Shown here piece after piece: positions 17,302-26,521 of a DNA stretch of 34,960 nt. The notes beneath the pieces were generated by a model, which saw only the letters and a list, made by a program, of their open reading frames with translations, was not told the origin of the DNA and made no database searches. The position numbers and the translations under genes were made by a program. Origin of the DNA: JAGVSR01 sp964458265 (GTDB lineage Bacteria > Pseudomonadota > Alphaproteobacteria > Rhizobiales > Hyphomicrobiaceae); assembly GCA_964458265.1 (NCBI GenBank), contig CAYWIF010000033.1, positions 1-34,960 of the forward strand. Reading direction: 5' to 3'. Position 1 is the stretch's first letter; each line of letters begins with the position of its first letter.

Positions 17302-19061
17302 ACCAGCACCTTGCCTTCCTTGCCGATGGCCTTCTCGATCGCCTCTTCGCTGACTTCGCCCAGCAGCATTTCGTTGTGCGCCTTGCCCGACGGTATCATC
17401 GGGAAACAGTTGGCCAGCTTCGCCACGCGGCAATCGAAGATCGTCGGCACTTTTGTGTTGATCATGTCGAGGATCGCATCGTCGAGATCCTCCGGGTGCT
17501 CGCAGCGCATCCCGCGCCAGCCGTACGCCTCCGCCAGCTTCACGAAATCCGGCAGGCTTTCCGTATAGCTGTGCGACAGCCGGTTACCGTGCAGCAGTTG
17601 CTGCCACTGCCGGACCATGCCCATGTACTCGTTATTCAGGATGAACACCTTGACCGGCAGGTTGAATTGAACCGCCGTCGAGCATTCCTGGATATTCATC
17701 AGGATCGACGCGTCGCCTGCGATGTCGATGACCAGTGACTTCGGATGCGCAAGCTGCGCGCCGATTGCCGCCGGAAGGCCATAGCCCATCGTTCCAAGCC
17801 CGCCGGAGGTCATCCAGCGGTTCGGCTCTTCGAAATTGTAGTATTGCGCCGCCCACATCTGGTGCTGGCCGACTTCGGTCGTGATGTAGGTGTCGCGGTC
17901 TTTCGTCAATTCATAGAGCCGCTGGCAGGCATACTGCGGCATGATCACGTCCTTCGAGTTCTTGAAGGACAGCGACTTCTTCGCCCGCCAGCCGTCGATC
18001 TGCTTCCACCAGGATTTGATCGCAGCCTTGTCGATCTGCGGCGCTTTTTGTTTCCAGATGCGCAGCATTTCTTCCAGCACGTACGCGCAGTCCCCGACGA
18101 TCGGAATATCGACCCGCACGTTCTTGTTGATCGATGATGGGTCGATATCGACGTGGATCTTCTTGGAATGCGGCGCGAACGCATCGATGCGGCCCGTAAT
18201 CCGGTCGTCGAACCGCGCACCAATATTAATCATGACGTCGCAGTCGTGCATCGCCCAATTCGCTTCGTACGTGCCGTGCATTCCGAGCATGCCGAGCCAT
18301 TGCTTGTCGGACGCGGGGTAGGCGCCAAGCCCCATCAGAGTCGATGTGATGGGATAGCCCGTCAGCCGCACGAATTCGCGCAAGAGCTGGCTCGCCTTCG
18401 GACCCGAATTGATGATGCCGCCGCCTGTGTAGAACACGGGCCGCTTGGCCGACGCGATGAGATCGACCGCCTCCGCCACCGGTCCGGCATCGGGTTTGAT
18501 TTTTGGCCGGTACGTTTTATGCGCGACGTTCGAGGGTCCGGTATAATTGCCTTCCTTGAACTGGATGTCCTTCGGGACATCGACCACCACCGGCCCAGGG
18601 CGTCCCGAACGGGCAATATGGAAAGCTTCGTGCAAGACCCGCGACAGGTCATTGACGTCTTTAACCAGCCAGTTGTGCTTCGTACATGGCCGCGTGATGC
18701 CGACCGTATCGCACTCCTGGAATGCGTCGTTGCCGATGAGATGCGTCGGCACCTGTCCCGTGATGCACACGATCGGAATGGAATCCATCAGCGCGTCGGT
18801 CAGACCCGTCACCGCGTTCGTCGCCCCCGGACCCGAGGTCACGAGCACCACGCCGACCTTGCCGGTCGAGCGCGCATAACCTTCCGCCGCGTGCACCGCG
18901 CCGCCTTCCTGGCGCACCAGGATGTGCTGGACTTTGTCCTGCTGAAAAAGCTCATCGTAGATCGGCAGCACCGCGCCACCCGGATAACCGAAAATGTGTT
19001 CCACACCCTGGTCCACCAGCGCCTTCACAACCATTTCGGCGCCCGTCATCGTCCGTGCCAT
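17298..19061 (-). CDS. ilvB: Acetohydroxyacid synthase catalytic subunit
   Basis: This is the thiamine-diphosphate enzyme that makes 2-acetolactate or 2-acetohydroxybutyrate, the first common step to branched-chain amino acids. The 587-residue protein has the N-terminal TPP domain with the activating glutamate in RQEGGAVHAAEGYAR (about residue 52), a central FAD-type domain, and the C-terminal TPP-binding motif beginning IAGDASILMN and ending NNEYMG. The ATG at 19061 has AGGGG at about ten bases. A TTG at 19100 keeps the frame open upstream but is not needed. The stop overlaps the secreted-protein gene and ilvN follows. No leucine- or valine-run leader is visible upstream, unlike leuA. Confidence 0.96.
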   Translation of the reverse strand: MARTMTGAEMVVKALVDQGVEHIFGYPGGAVLPIYDELFQQDKVQHILVRQEGGAVHAAEGYARSTGKVGVVLVTSGPGATNAVTGLTDALMDSIPIVCITGQVPTHLIGNDAFQECDTVGITRPCTKHNWLVKDVNDLSRVLHEAFHIARSGRPGPVVVDVPKDIQFKEGNYTGPSNVAHKTYRPKIKPDAGPVAEAVDLIASAKRPVFYTGGGIINSGPKASQLLREFVRLTGYPITSTLMGLGAYPASDKQWLGMLGMHGTYEANWAMHDCDVMINIGARFDDRITGRIDAFAPHSKKIHVDIDPSSINKNVRVDIPIVGDCAYVLEEMLRIWKQKAPQIDKAAIKSWWKQIDGWRAKKSLSFKNSKDVIMPQYACQRLYELTKDRDTYITTEVGQHQMWAAQYYNFEEPNRWMTSGGLGTMGYGLPAAIGAQLAHPKSLVIDIAGDASILMNIQECSTAVQFNLPVKVFILNNEYMGMVRQWQQLLHGNRLSHSYTESLPDFVKLAEAYGWRGMRCEHPEDLDDAILDMINTKVPTIFDCRVAKLANCFPMIPSGKAHNEMLLGEVSEEAIEKAIGKEGKVLV

Positions 19062-19143
19062 CGTCGTGCCCCTGAACTTCAATGCAAAAGCGCCCGGCAA
19101 AAGTGCGGCGCGCGCGGCGGTCCCGGCCGCGCAAGGTGGCGCA

Positions 19144-19172
19144 ACCTAGAAGCGCTAATCTGCCCGGTCAAG
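19144..19172 (-). promoter_or_regulatory. Candidate promoter of the ilvB operon
   Basis: On the minus strand CTTGAC (19172-19167) and CTAGGT (19149-19144) are separated by 17 bases. This resembles the alphaproteobacterial housekeeping pattern CTTGAC-N17-CTATAT and would give a leader of about 75 bases before ilvB. A second TTGACC lies 11 bases further upstream. Confidence 0.38.
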
Positions 19173-19227
19173 GTAAAGGGTCAATAAATGTGACGATTTG
19201 GCTTCAATTACTTTCCATTTATTGCGC

Positions 19228-20100
19228 TTAATACACTTTCCACGACTTCATATTGCCGTTGATCCAAGTTGTCTGCCGTTTGATGTATTGCCGCGTCTCC
19301 GCCTTCGCCGCCTCGATCGCCTCCGGGAGAGTTTGATCGCCCCTCACATGCGCCAGCAAAGGACGTAGCCCCAGCGCCCGCATCCCGGGCAAGGATGGAT
19401 CGAGATCGAGTGCTCCGATTTCCCGCGCTTCGCCCAGCGCGCCCCGCTGCATCATCTGGTCGAACCGCCCATCGCTGCGCTGATGCAGCGTCTCGCGGCT
19501 CGGCAGCACCACATAACGTTCCGTCTCTTCCGCTTTCAGGAGCGGCGTACCCCGATCCTGCTGCCAGGCCCAAAGCGGCCGCCCCGTCGCATCCATCACC
19601 TCCAGCGCCCGCACGATCCGCTGCGGATCTGTCGGGCTGAGCCGCGACGCCGAGTCCGGGTCCATTTCGGCGAGCTTGGCGTGGAGCTTCGCCGGTCCGA
19701 TGCGGTCCGCCTCGGCGCGCCAATGCTCGCGAATGGCTGGTGGCACCGCCGGAATGGGCGACAAGCCTTCCAGCAGCGCCTTCATATAAAGACCCGTGCC
19801 GCCCACAAAGATCGGCACCAAGCCGTCCAATCGCACCTCGTCGAGCACGCGCGCTGCTTCGCGCACGAAACGCCCAACCGAATATCCCTCGCGCATCGCA
19901 ACGTGGCCATAGAGCCGGTGCGGAACCTCCGCCATGTCGGAGGCAGGAGGGCGCGCGGAGAGAATTTCCAGCTCCGAATACACCTGCATGCTGTCGGCAT
20001 TGACGATCACGCCGCCGCGCGCGCCCGCCAATTGCAATGCGAGCGCTGATTTACCGCTCGCCGTCGGCCCTGCAATCAGGATAGGTCTTCGATGTGTCAT
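19228..20100 (-). CDS. miaA: tRNA dimethylallyltransferase
   Basis: MiaA transfers a dimethylallyl group to A37 of tRNAs that read UNN codons. The 290-residue protein has the P-loop AGPTASGKSALA, the DSMQVYSELEI motif, the PIFVGGTGLYMKAL segment and a C-terminal QYIKRQTTWI motif, all typical of the family. The ATG at 20100 has a strong AGGAGG three bases upstream, so it is preferred over an upstream start at 20130. It is divergent from serB with 68 bases between the starts. The ilvB operon lies downstream in the same direction with its own probable promoter. Confidence 0.96.
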   Translation of the reverse strand: MTHRRPILIAGPTASGKSALALQLAGARGGVIVNADSMQVYSELEILSARPPASDMAEVPHRLYGHVAMREGYSVGRFVREAARVLDEVRLDGLVPIFVGGTGLYMKALLEGLSPIPAVPPAIREHWRAEADRIGPAKLHAKLAEMDPDSASRLSPTDPQRIVRALEVMDATGRPLWAWQQDRGTPLLKAEETERYVVLPSRETLHQRSDGRFDQMMQRGALGEAREIGALDLDPSLPGMRALGLRPLLAHVRGDQTLPEAIEAAKAETRQYIKRQTTWINGNMKSWKVY

Positions 20101-20168
20101 GGCCCTCCTTAGCTGAGGCCAACCGCACATACCAGCGACGCAACGTCTTCGCGCGAACGCCTAGCCTC

Positions 20169-21044
20169 ATGCCATGTCCCTTCCACCTCGCACTGACCGC
20201 CGACCCCGCCTCCGGGGCGCTCGATGAGGTTGCGAGCAGCACGGCCTGCCATCTGATTGGAGCGACAGGCCAGTGGCTTCAGCCGGGGGCAGCCTACGTA
20301 ATCGGCATTGCTGAGCGAACCCTGGTGGATGCCGTAGCAGTGAACCTTGCCCCGCGGCCCATCGATGTAAACGTTGTGCCCGCGCGACACGGCGCCAAGC
20401 GGCTGTTCGTTGCCGATATGGAATCGACCGTTATCCAACAGGAAATGATCGACGAACTCGCTCACATTGCAGGCCGCCGCGACAGCATCGCACCGCTCAC
20501 CGCCGCAACGATGCGCGGCGAACGCGACTTTGTGTCTTCTCTGAGATCCCGCGTGGCGCATCTCGCCGGGCTTACCACAAGCGATCTTGCATCTGCCGCC
20601 GCGCGCATCACGCCGATGCCCGGCGCTGCCGCTCTCGTTGCCGCCATGAAAGCGAATGGCGCCCTCACGGCCCTTGTCACCGGCGGCTTTTCCGTCTTCG
20701 CCGAACCGGTCGCCCGCGATTTCGGCTTCGACCGCGTCTTCGCCAACACCCTCGAAATCGAAGACGGCGGTCTGACCGGCCGTGTGCTCGAACCGATCCT
20801 CGATGCAGCCGCAAAGCGCGATATCTTGCTCAACCTCGCCGCCGGCCTCGGCCTCGAAACCCGCGACGTTGTAGCGGTCGGCGACGGCGCCAATGACGTG
20901 CCCATGCTTCAGGCTGCCGGCCTCGGCATCGCCTTTCGCGCCAAGCCTGCCGTGCGTGCCGCCATGCGGGCCATTCCGAGCGGCGCTGTCATCGACCACG
21001 CCGATTTGACCGCCGTCCTTCACCTCCAGAACCTGACCGGATAG
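20169..21044 (+). CDS. serB: Phosphoserine phosphatase
   Basis: SerB is the HAD-superfamily enzyme that converts phosphoserine to serine, the last step of the phosphorylated pathway. The 291-residue protein has the nucleophile motif FVADMESTVI (DxEST instead of DxDST, a common variant), motif II VTGGFSVFAEPVA and the metal-binding GDGANDVPML. The N-terminal 90 residues are a divergent regulatory-type domain. The ATG at 20169 has only a weak ribosome-binding site. Starting further upstream would overlap the miaA promoter region, so I keep this start. Confidence 0.94.
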   Translation: MPCPFHLALTADPASGALDEVASSTACHLIGATGQWLQPGAAYVIGIAERTLVDAVAVNLAPRPIDVNVVPARHGAKRLFVADMESTVIQQEMIDELAHIAGRRDSIAPLTAATMRGERDFVSSLRSRVAHLAGLTTSDLASAAARITPMPGAAALVAAMKANGALTALVTGGFSVFAEPVARDFGFDRVFANTLEIEDGGLTGRVLEPILDAAAKRDILLNLAAGLGLETRDVVAVGDGANDVPMLQAAGLGIAFRAKPAVRAAMRAIPSGAVIDHADLTAVLHLQNLTG

Positions 21045-21119
21045 CCGCCCAAACAATTCCTTTTGCGTCCCGCCGCGAATTGCATAGGTTCCGCGCAAAA
21101 CCACGACAGGAGCATCACC

Positions 21120-22127
21120 TTGACGGACATCGGATTGCTGTTGGCCGGCTTGACGCTACTCGTCATCGGCGGCGAACTTCTCGTGCGTGGCGCGGTCGCC
21201 GTCGCCGAACGGCTCGGCATGTCGCCGTTGCTGATCGGGCTCACCCTGGTCGGCTTCGGCACCTCGACACCCGAACTCGTCACCAGCGTTCAAGCCGCGA
21301 TCGCCGGTTCGCCCGGCATCGCCGTGGGCAACATCGTTGGCTCCAACATCGCCAACATCCTGCTGATCCTCGGCCTGTCCGCAATCATCACACCCATGGC
21401 CGTGCAGTCGAATGCCCTTCGCCGCGACGGCCTAGTCGTCGTTGCCACCGCACTGCTCTTTGCAATCGTCGGTTACACGTACGCGCTCGATCGCATCAGC
21501 GGGGCGATCTTCACCAGCCTGCTCGTGCTCTACATCTTCTACGCCTACCGGCAGGAGCGAGCGCCCGCCTCGGCTGCCAAGGGCCACACCTCCGCCTACG
21601 AAAAAGCCGAGGCCTACGACGAACTCCACGACGGTCCGATCCATGATCAAGATGAAGCCAAATCAGTCTCCGAACGCCTTGGCCCCATCATCCCCATCCT
21701 CATGGCGCTTGGCGGCCTCGCCGTTGTCGTGATCGGCGGCAAGCTGCTGGTCGACGGCGCGATCGGAATCGCCCGCGCCTATGGCATGTCGGAAACCGTC
21801 ATCGGCCTCACGATCGTCGCGATCGGAACATCCATGCCCGAGTTCGTCACATCCGTCGTCGCCGCCCTGCGCAAACACGGCGACGTCGCTCTCGGCAACA
21901 TCATGGGATCGAACATCTACAATATCCTGGGTATCGGCGGCATCACCGGGCTCATTTCCCCGACTGCCATACCCACGCAGATCGCCTCCGTCGACAACCT
22001 CGTTATGCTGGCGGCGAGCGTCGCGATGTTCGCCGTGGCATGGAGCGGCCACCGCATCAGCCGGCCGGAAGGTGCGATACTCCTCTGCGGCTACCTCGCC
22101 TACATCTACGTCCTGCTGCCGAAGTAG
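21120..22127 (+). CDS. CaCA-family calcium/sodium antiporter
   Basis: This is an inner-membrane cation exchanger of the CaCA family (YrbG-like; calcium against sodium or protons). The 335-residue protein has two inverted halves of about five helices. Each carries an alpha repeat: GFGTSTPELVTS and GNIVGSNIANILLILG in the first, AIGTSMPEFVTS and GNIMGSNIYNILGIGG in the second. A charged cytoplasmic loop (about 150-180) joins them. I choose the TTG at 21120 because AGGAG lies seven bases upstream and the protein then begins in a membrane segment (MTDIGLLLAG); no ATG fits. Its last 22 bases overlap the convergent membrane-protein gene. Confidence 0.92.
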   Translation: MTDIGLLLAGLTLLVIGGELLVRGAVAVAERLGMSPLLIGLTLVGFGTSTPELVTSVQAAIAGSPGIAVGNIVGSNIANILLILGLSAIITPMAVQSNALRRDGLVVVATALLFAIVGYTYALDRISGAIFTSLLVLYIFYAYRQERAPASAAKGHTSAYEKAEAYDELHDGPIHDQDEAKSVSERLGPIIPILMALGGLAVVVIGGKLLVDGAIGIARAYGMSETVIGLTIVAIGTSMPEFVTSVVAALRKHGDVALGNIMGSNIYNILGIGGITGLISPTAIPTQIASVDNLVMLAASVAMFAVAWSGHRISRPEGAILLCGYLAYIYVLLPK

Positions 22128-22765
22128 GCTGACCACGCCGCGCGCATTCGCTGCCTCATCTCCGCCAGCCGTGCATGCACGATGGGCCTCCACCGCGTCC
22201 ACGCTTGTTTCACTTCAAGCCGGACTCGCGTCTTCACCATGCGCCCATAGCGCCAGACCCACGACGCTCTGATCTGCGCGAACAACCTGTCCTTCCACGG
22301 CACGAACCAGTTGTACGCCCGCGCGAACCACGCGATCTGCATCAGCGCCGGCCGCGTCAGCATGAAGAGCCGCGCCACGAGAGCCGTCGACGCGATCTTC
22401 GCCGCAATGAACGTCGCCGTGGCCGTCGCCACCTGACCCTTCGCAAGCAGCCACATCGCCGCCAGCTTCACCGGAAAGAGAAACGCCGTCGGCAAGGCGA
22501 ACACGAACAGCGCCGCATACGGCGGCAACCGGGCAATGAGGCCTTCCAGCTTGGCAACGATGCGAAACCTGGCGAGCCAGGCCAGTGCGTCCGATAAAGG
22601 CTTCCAGCCCCACTCCTCGAACAGCACGACAAGGGCGGCCAGAACCTGCAACGCTGCCATCAGCGGCGGCCTCAGGGCCGACCAGACAAGGAACCACAGC
22701 ACGCGCAGACCGGCGATCACCAGCCTGCCGCCTTCCCGCAATCCCTTGCCGAGTTGTGCCAACAT
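22106..22765 (-). CDS. Hypothetical membrane protein
   Basis: I do not recognise a named family for this 219-residue protein. It has several hydrophobic stretches (about 17-50, 80-110, 118-140). A strongly basic C-terminal third with many Arg, Trp and Lys residues (KTRVRLEVKQAW, HARLAEMRQRMR) probably faces the cytoplasm or lies on the membrane. The start ATG at 22765 opens the first hydrophobic block. The 3' end overlaps the convergent antiporter gene by 22 bases. The ABC exporter gene ends at 22832 upstream on the same strand, so co-transcription is possible. Confidence 0.75.
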   Translation of the reverse strand: MLAQLGKGLREGGRLVIAGLRVLWFLVWSALRPPLMAALQVLAALVVLFEEWGWKPLSDALAWLARFRIVAKLEGLIARLPPYAALFVFALPTAFLFPVKLAAMWLLAKGQVATATATFIAAKIASTALVARLFMLTRPALMQIAWFARAYNWFVPWKDRLFAQIRASWVWRYGRMVKTRVRLEVKQAWTRWRPIVHARLAEMRQRMRAAWSAYFGSRT

Positions 22766-22831
22766 GCGAAGTCCCCGACGAAAAGCCGGCTAGCGTAAGC
22801 CAAATTGCGTCAGCGCCACCTTAATCGCGGC

Positions 22832-24790
22832 TCAAAGCTTCGGAATGACCGCATCCGCCGGCCTCAGCGCCCCGGTTCTCTCCGCTTCCTCGATGGCCAG
22901 CGCCAGCTCCTCGCGCGCCTTCTCCGCTTGCCGCTGCCGGTTCCACAGGCTGGCATAAAGACCATCGAGTGCGATCAGTTCGCCATGCGTCCCCTGCTCC
23001 ACCAGCACGCCCTTGTCGAGCACGACAATGTTGTCCGCGTGCACGATGGTTGAAAGCCGGTGGGCGATGACGAGTGTGGTCCGGTCCTTGGTCGCCCGGT
23101 CTAGCGCGTCTTGGATTTCCTTCTCCGTATGGCTGTCGAGCGCGCTCGTCGCCTCGTCGAGCACCAGAATGGGCGGCGCCTTGAGAAGCGTCCGCGCGAT
23201 CGCCACGCGCTGCTTTTCCCCGCCCGAAAGCTTCAGCCCGCGCTCGCCCACCATTGTCTTGTAGCCCTGCGGCAGCGTCTGCACGAAATCGTCGATCTGC
23301 GCGATCTTGGCCGCCGCGACGACCTCCGCGTCCGTGGCATCGGGACGCCCATAGCGGATGTTGTAGAGGATCGTATCGTTGAACAGCACCGTATCCTGCG
23401 GCACCACGCCGATGGCTGCCCGCAGCGACTTCTGCGTCACGTCGCGCACGTCCTGGCCATCGATCGTCACCGACCCGGACTGGATGTCGTAAAAGCGGAA
23501 GAGAATGCGCGAGACGGTGGACTTCCCCGCGCCCGACGGCCCCACGATCGCGACCATCTTGCCCGCCGGAACATCGAACGAAACATTCTTGAGAATGGGC
23601 CGGTCCGGCTCATAGGCGAACGACACAGTCTCAAACTTGATCTCGCCCTGCTTCACCGCCAGAGGCTTGGCGCCCGGCTTGTCCTTGACTTCGGCCGACT
23701 CGCCCAGCAGCGAGAACATTGTTTCAAGGTCCACAAGACCCTGCTTGATCTCTCGATACACCATGCCCATGAAGTTCAACGGCATATAGAGTTGGATGAG
23801 CATCGCATTGATCATCACGAAATCGCCGATCGTGTGCGTTCCCGCGATAACGCCGCGCGCCGCCAGCCACATCACGATCGTCATGCCAACCGTGAAAATG
23901 AGCGCCTGCCCGGTGTTGAGCGTGCCCAGCGACGCAAATGTCTTCACCGCCGCGATCTCGTAACGCTGCATGGCGGAGTCGAACCGGCGGCTCTCCACCT
24001 CTTCGTTCCCAAAATATTTGACGGTCTCGAAGTTCAACAGGCTGTCGATGGCTTTGGTGTTGGCATCCGTGTCGCTGTCGTTCATCTCGCGGCGGATGGC
24101 GATGCGCTTTTCCGACGCCGCGAATGTGAACCACATGTAGGCGGCGATCGTGACGAGCAGGATCACCACATACCCGAAGTTGAAATAGTAGGTCAGCAGT
24201 GCGCAGACGAGGATGAGTTCCAGCGCGGTCGGCGCCAACTGCAATATGCCCATCCGCATGATGAGATCGACGCCGCGGGTGCCCCGTTCGATCACCCGCG
24301 ATAGCCCGCCCGTCCGCCGTTCGAGATGAAACCTTAGCGACAGCCTGTGCAAATGCTCGAACGTGCGGTTGTTGAGCGACCGAACGGCATGTTGCCCAAC
24401 CTTCGTGAAAAGAACGTCGCGCACCTGGTTCAAAGCCATCGCCAGTACGCGGCCGACGCCGTAGGCGATGATCAGCATCGTGGCGCCCAGCGCCAGTTGC
24501 CCCGCGCCGAGCGTATTGGGATTGGGCGCGTCCGCCGTCAGCCAGTCGGTCGTGTACTTGAAGATGACGGGTATCGAGATCGTAACCAGCTTGGCCAACA
24601 CCAGCATGATGAAGGCCAGCGCCACATTGAATCGCAAATCCGGCCGCCCTTCCGGCCACACGAACGGAACGAGCCCCTTGAAGACGGTCCAATGGTCCGC
24701 GGTGTTCGAGAGCCCGAGCAGGTTGGGATTTTCGCCGTTGACCTCCCTGGACTGTGGAGCGGCACGCGGCGTCGTGATCGGAGCGTTCAT
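22832..24790 (-). CDS. Atm1-type ABC exporter (fused membrane and ATPase domains)
   Basis: This half-transporter dimerises to export a glutathione-linked or metal-linked substrate, as known for bacterial homologues of mitochondrial Atm1. The 652-residue protein has a long N-terminus, six membrane helices (about 50-340) with the Atm1-like stretch RREMNDSDTDANTKAIDSLL and ETVKYFGNEEVE, then an ATPase domain. Walker A is GPSGAGKST, the signature LSGGEKQRVAIA, Walker B ILVLDEATSALD, and the H-loop VIAHRLST. I start at the ATG at 24790; an ATG at 24826 would add a short basic tail. The substrate cannot be read from sequence. The 160 bases before it hold no gene. Confidence 0.93.
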   Translation of the reverse strand: MNAPITTPRAAPQSREVNGENPNLLGLSNTADHWTVFKGLVPFVWPEGRPDLRFNVALAFIMLVLAKLVTISIPVIFKYTTDWLTADAPNPNTLGAGQLALGATMLIIAYGVGRVLAMALNQVRDVLFTKVGQHAVRSLNNRTFEHLHRLSLRFHLERRTGGLSRVIERGTRGVDLIMRMGILQLAPTALELILVCALLTYYFNFGYVVILLVTIAAYMWFTFAASEKRIAIRREMNDSDTDANTKAIDSLLNFETVKYFGNEEVESRRFDSAMQRYEIAAVKTFASLGTLNTGQALIFTVGMTIVMWLAARGVIAGTHTIGDFVMINAMLIQLYMPLNFMGMVYREIKQGLVDLETMFSLLGESAEVKDKPGAKPLAVKQGEIKFETVSFAYEPDRPILKNVSFDVPAGKMVAIVGPSGAGKSTVSRILFRFYDIQSGSVTIDGQDVRDVTQKSLRAAIGVVPQDTVLFNDTILYNIRYGRPDATDAEVVAAAKIAQIDDFVQTLPQGYKTMVGERGLKLSGGEKQRVAIARTLLKAPPILVLDEATSALDSHTEKEIQDALDRATKDRTTLVIAHRLSTIVHADNIVVLDKGVLVEQGTHGELIALDGLYASLWNRQRQAEKAREELALAIEEAERTGALRPADAVIPKL

Positions 24791-24951
24791 TCGGTCGTAA
24801 ACCTTGCGGCTGGGAGTTGCCGGCATTGCGCTGGCAGAATTGACGGCGGGCGGCGCGACCTTAGCCGCAGCGTTCGTGGAGTTCTACAGGTCAAAGGATG
24901 CGGTTGTAAGCGCCGACCTGCGGTTCCAGGCCGCGGATTTTGCGCCACAAA

Positions 24952-26310
24952 CTATCTGCGCCGGCCCGGCAGACGCAGCGCCAGACACGGACGCACGATG
25001 TGCGGGCTCGACAGCCGCTTGCGATTGACCCGGTAGATGCGCGGGTAGGCCGTTCCCGAACCGTAGAATCGTTCGGCGATGTCCCAAAGCGTATCGTCCG
25101 CACCTGTCACATACCAGCGTCTGCCCTTGCGATGCACGACGCGGCCCTCCGCACAGCGGCCGGATACGCTCACCCGTTTCGCGCGCCCGCTTACCTCCTC
25201 GTCTAGCAACGTGACCGTCCGGCGCTCCGCCTTTTCCTTTCGGGTGTCCCGAGCAGGACGCTTCTGGCCGGGCAGATAAAACCGCTCAAGCGTGATGTTC
25301 GCCTTCTGCGGCGGCCCCGCCGGCGTTGCCTTGGCGCGATCGGCTTCCTGCCTTGCCTTCTTCAAGCGCTCCAATTCCTCCGCGATGCGCTTGTCGGCTT
25401 CCGCCTTGCGCCGCGCCAGTTCGTCCGCCTGCTTGCGCCGGAGCGCCTCTTTCTTCTCTGCCTCGGCGGCTGCTTTTGCCGCCGCCTGTGCCTTGCGCAC
25501 CGTGTCAGCCTCGGCGAGGTCGATGCGGCGTGCCTCAGCCTCGGCCCGCTCCTTCGCGATGGTCCGCGCGGCTTCGGCGGCGGCATCCGCATCATCGCCG
25601 GACGTCTCCTCCGGTTCGTCAGCTGCTTCGACGTCTCGATTGGGTCCCGCCAGCCTGTCGACGATCCCTTGCCGATATTCGCGCGCCGACCGCTTCAACC
25701 ATTCGACAACGACGCTGACGCCCGATTGCGTCTCCGGTTCCACGCCCTTTTCGATCTCGGGTGCCGCGCTTGAACCAGCGGAGGGCGCCGCCGCGTCGCG
25801 TCCCGCCAATTGCCCAGTCACATCGTCGGCGGCTCTGTTCGCAGCGTCTGCCAACTCTTCCGCCCGCTTCCGCGTCGCACGCTCGGCACTGCCCAATACG
25901 CCATCGTAGGCGACGATGGGCCGCTCGCCGAGCGAACCGGGAATGGCAATACGAATTTCGTCGCCTGTCGCCGGCTTGGCCAGTTCGCTCGCCCGCGCCT
26001 CGGCGCGGATCTCGTAGGTGCCGGCCGCCAGCGCCTGCCGCAGAGCGATCCGCCAACGGCGGTTGGCACCGACTACCGCCTCACCGATCACGGCATCCCG
26101 GGCCACCAGACGCACCGTATCGCCAGCCCGCCCCTCGCCTTCGAATTCCATGCCGTCCCGATCACCGATGACCACCCGCTCGATTGTCGGGGGTTGTGCA
26201 ATTGTTGGCGACTGAGCCCGCACAGGGTCAATTTGCGCGGCCCCGGCGAGAACCACGGCAAAAATCTGAACGGCCCAAGGGCACATAGCCCATCGCGAAT
26301 TCTGCGCCAT
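24952..26310 (-). CDS. Secreted LysM-domain protein with coiled coil
   Basis: The 452-residue protein has a signal peptide (WAVQIFAVVLAGAAQ, cleavage near VRAQS) and a beta-rich N-terminal part (about 50-125). A low-complexity Ala/Glu/Lys/Arg segment (about 245-340), strongly predicted to be a long charged helix or coiled coil, follows. The C-terminal LysM module contains YVTGADDTLWDIAERFYG and YPRIYRVNRKRL. LysM modules bind peptidoglycan, so it probably sits in the periplasm and contacts the wall. The ATG at 26310 is preferred over a GTG at 26337 because it starts the signal peptide. It is divergent from the LOG gene across 211 bases that should carry both promoters. Confidence 0.85.
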   Translation of the reverse strand: MAQNSRWAMCPWAVQIFAVVLAGAAQIDPVRAQSPTIAQPPTIERVVIGDRDGMEFEGEGRAGDTVRLVARDAVIGEAVVGANRRWRIALRQALAAGTYEIRAEARASELAKPATGDEIRIAIPGSLGERPIVAYDGVLGSAERATRKRAEELADAANRAADDVTGQLAGRDAAAPSAGSSAAPEIEKGVEPETQSGVSVVVEWLKRSAREYRQGIVDRLAGPNRDVEAADEPEETSGDDADAAAEAARTIAKERAEAEARRIDLAEADTVRKAQAAAKAAAEAEKKEALRRKQADELARRKAEADKRIAEELERLKKARQEADRAKATPAGPPQKANITLERFYLPGQKRPARDTRKEKAERRTVTLLDEEVSGRAKRVSVSGRCAEGRVVHRKGRRWYVTGADDTLWDIAERFYGSGTAYPRIYRVNRKRLSSPHIVRPCLALRLPGRRR

Positions 26311-26521
26311 CCAACTCACGCCACACGCTACGGTCACGATCGTTCCCCGCCTGACCGTGTACCGGCTTCAAAGTGTGTTCTGTTATATGTCCGTGACGAA
26401 CCTGGGGCACGACGAGCCACGGAATCTCGCGATCTCGGAACGACACTTGTCCCCGGTCTCGATTTCTCCCGCATAGTTCCCCATTTTATCAGACCATACT
26501 GACATAAAGAGAAGACAACTG

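Noticed and set aside
19062..19227. Amino-acid leader peptide for ilvB
   Set aside because: No frame with a run of Leu, Val or Ile codons is seen in the interval.
23111..24304. Long plus-strand frame opposite the ABC exporter
   Set aside because: Same shadow effect; composition dominated by Arg, His and Asp, no domain.
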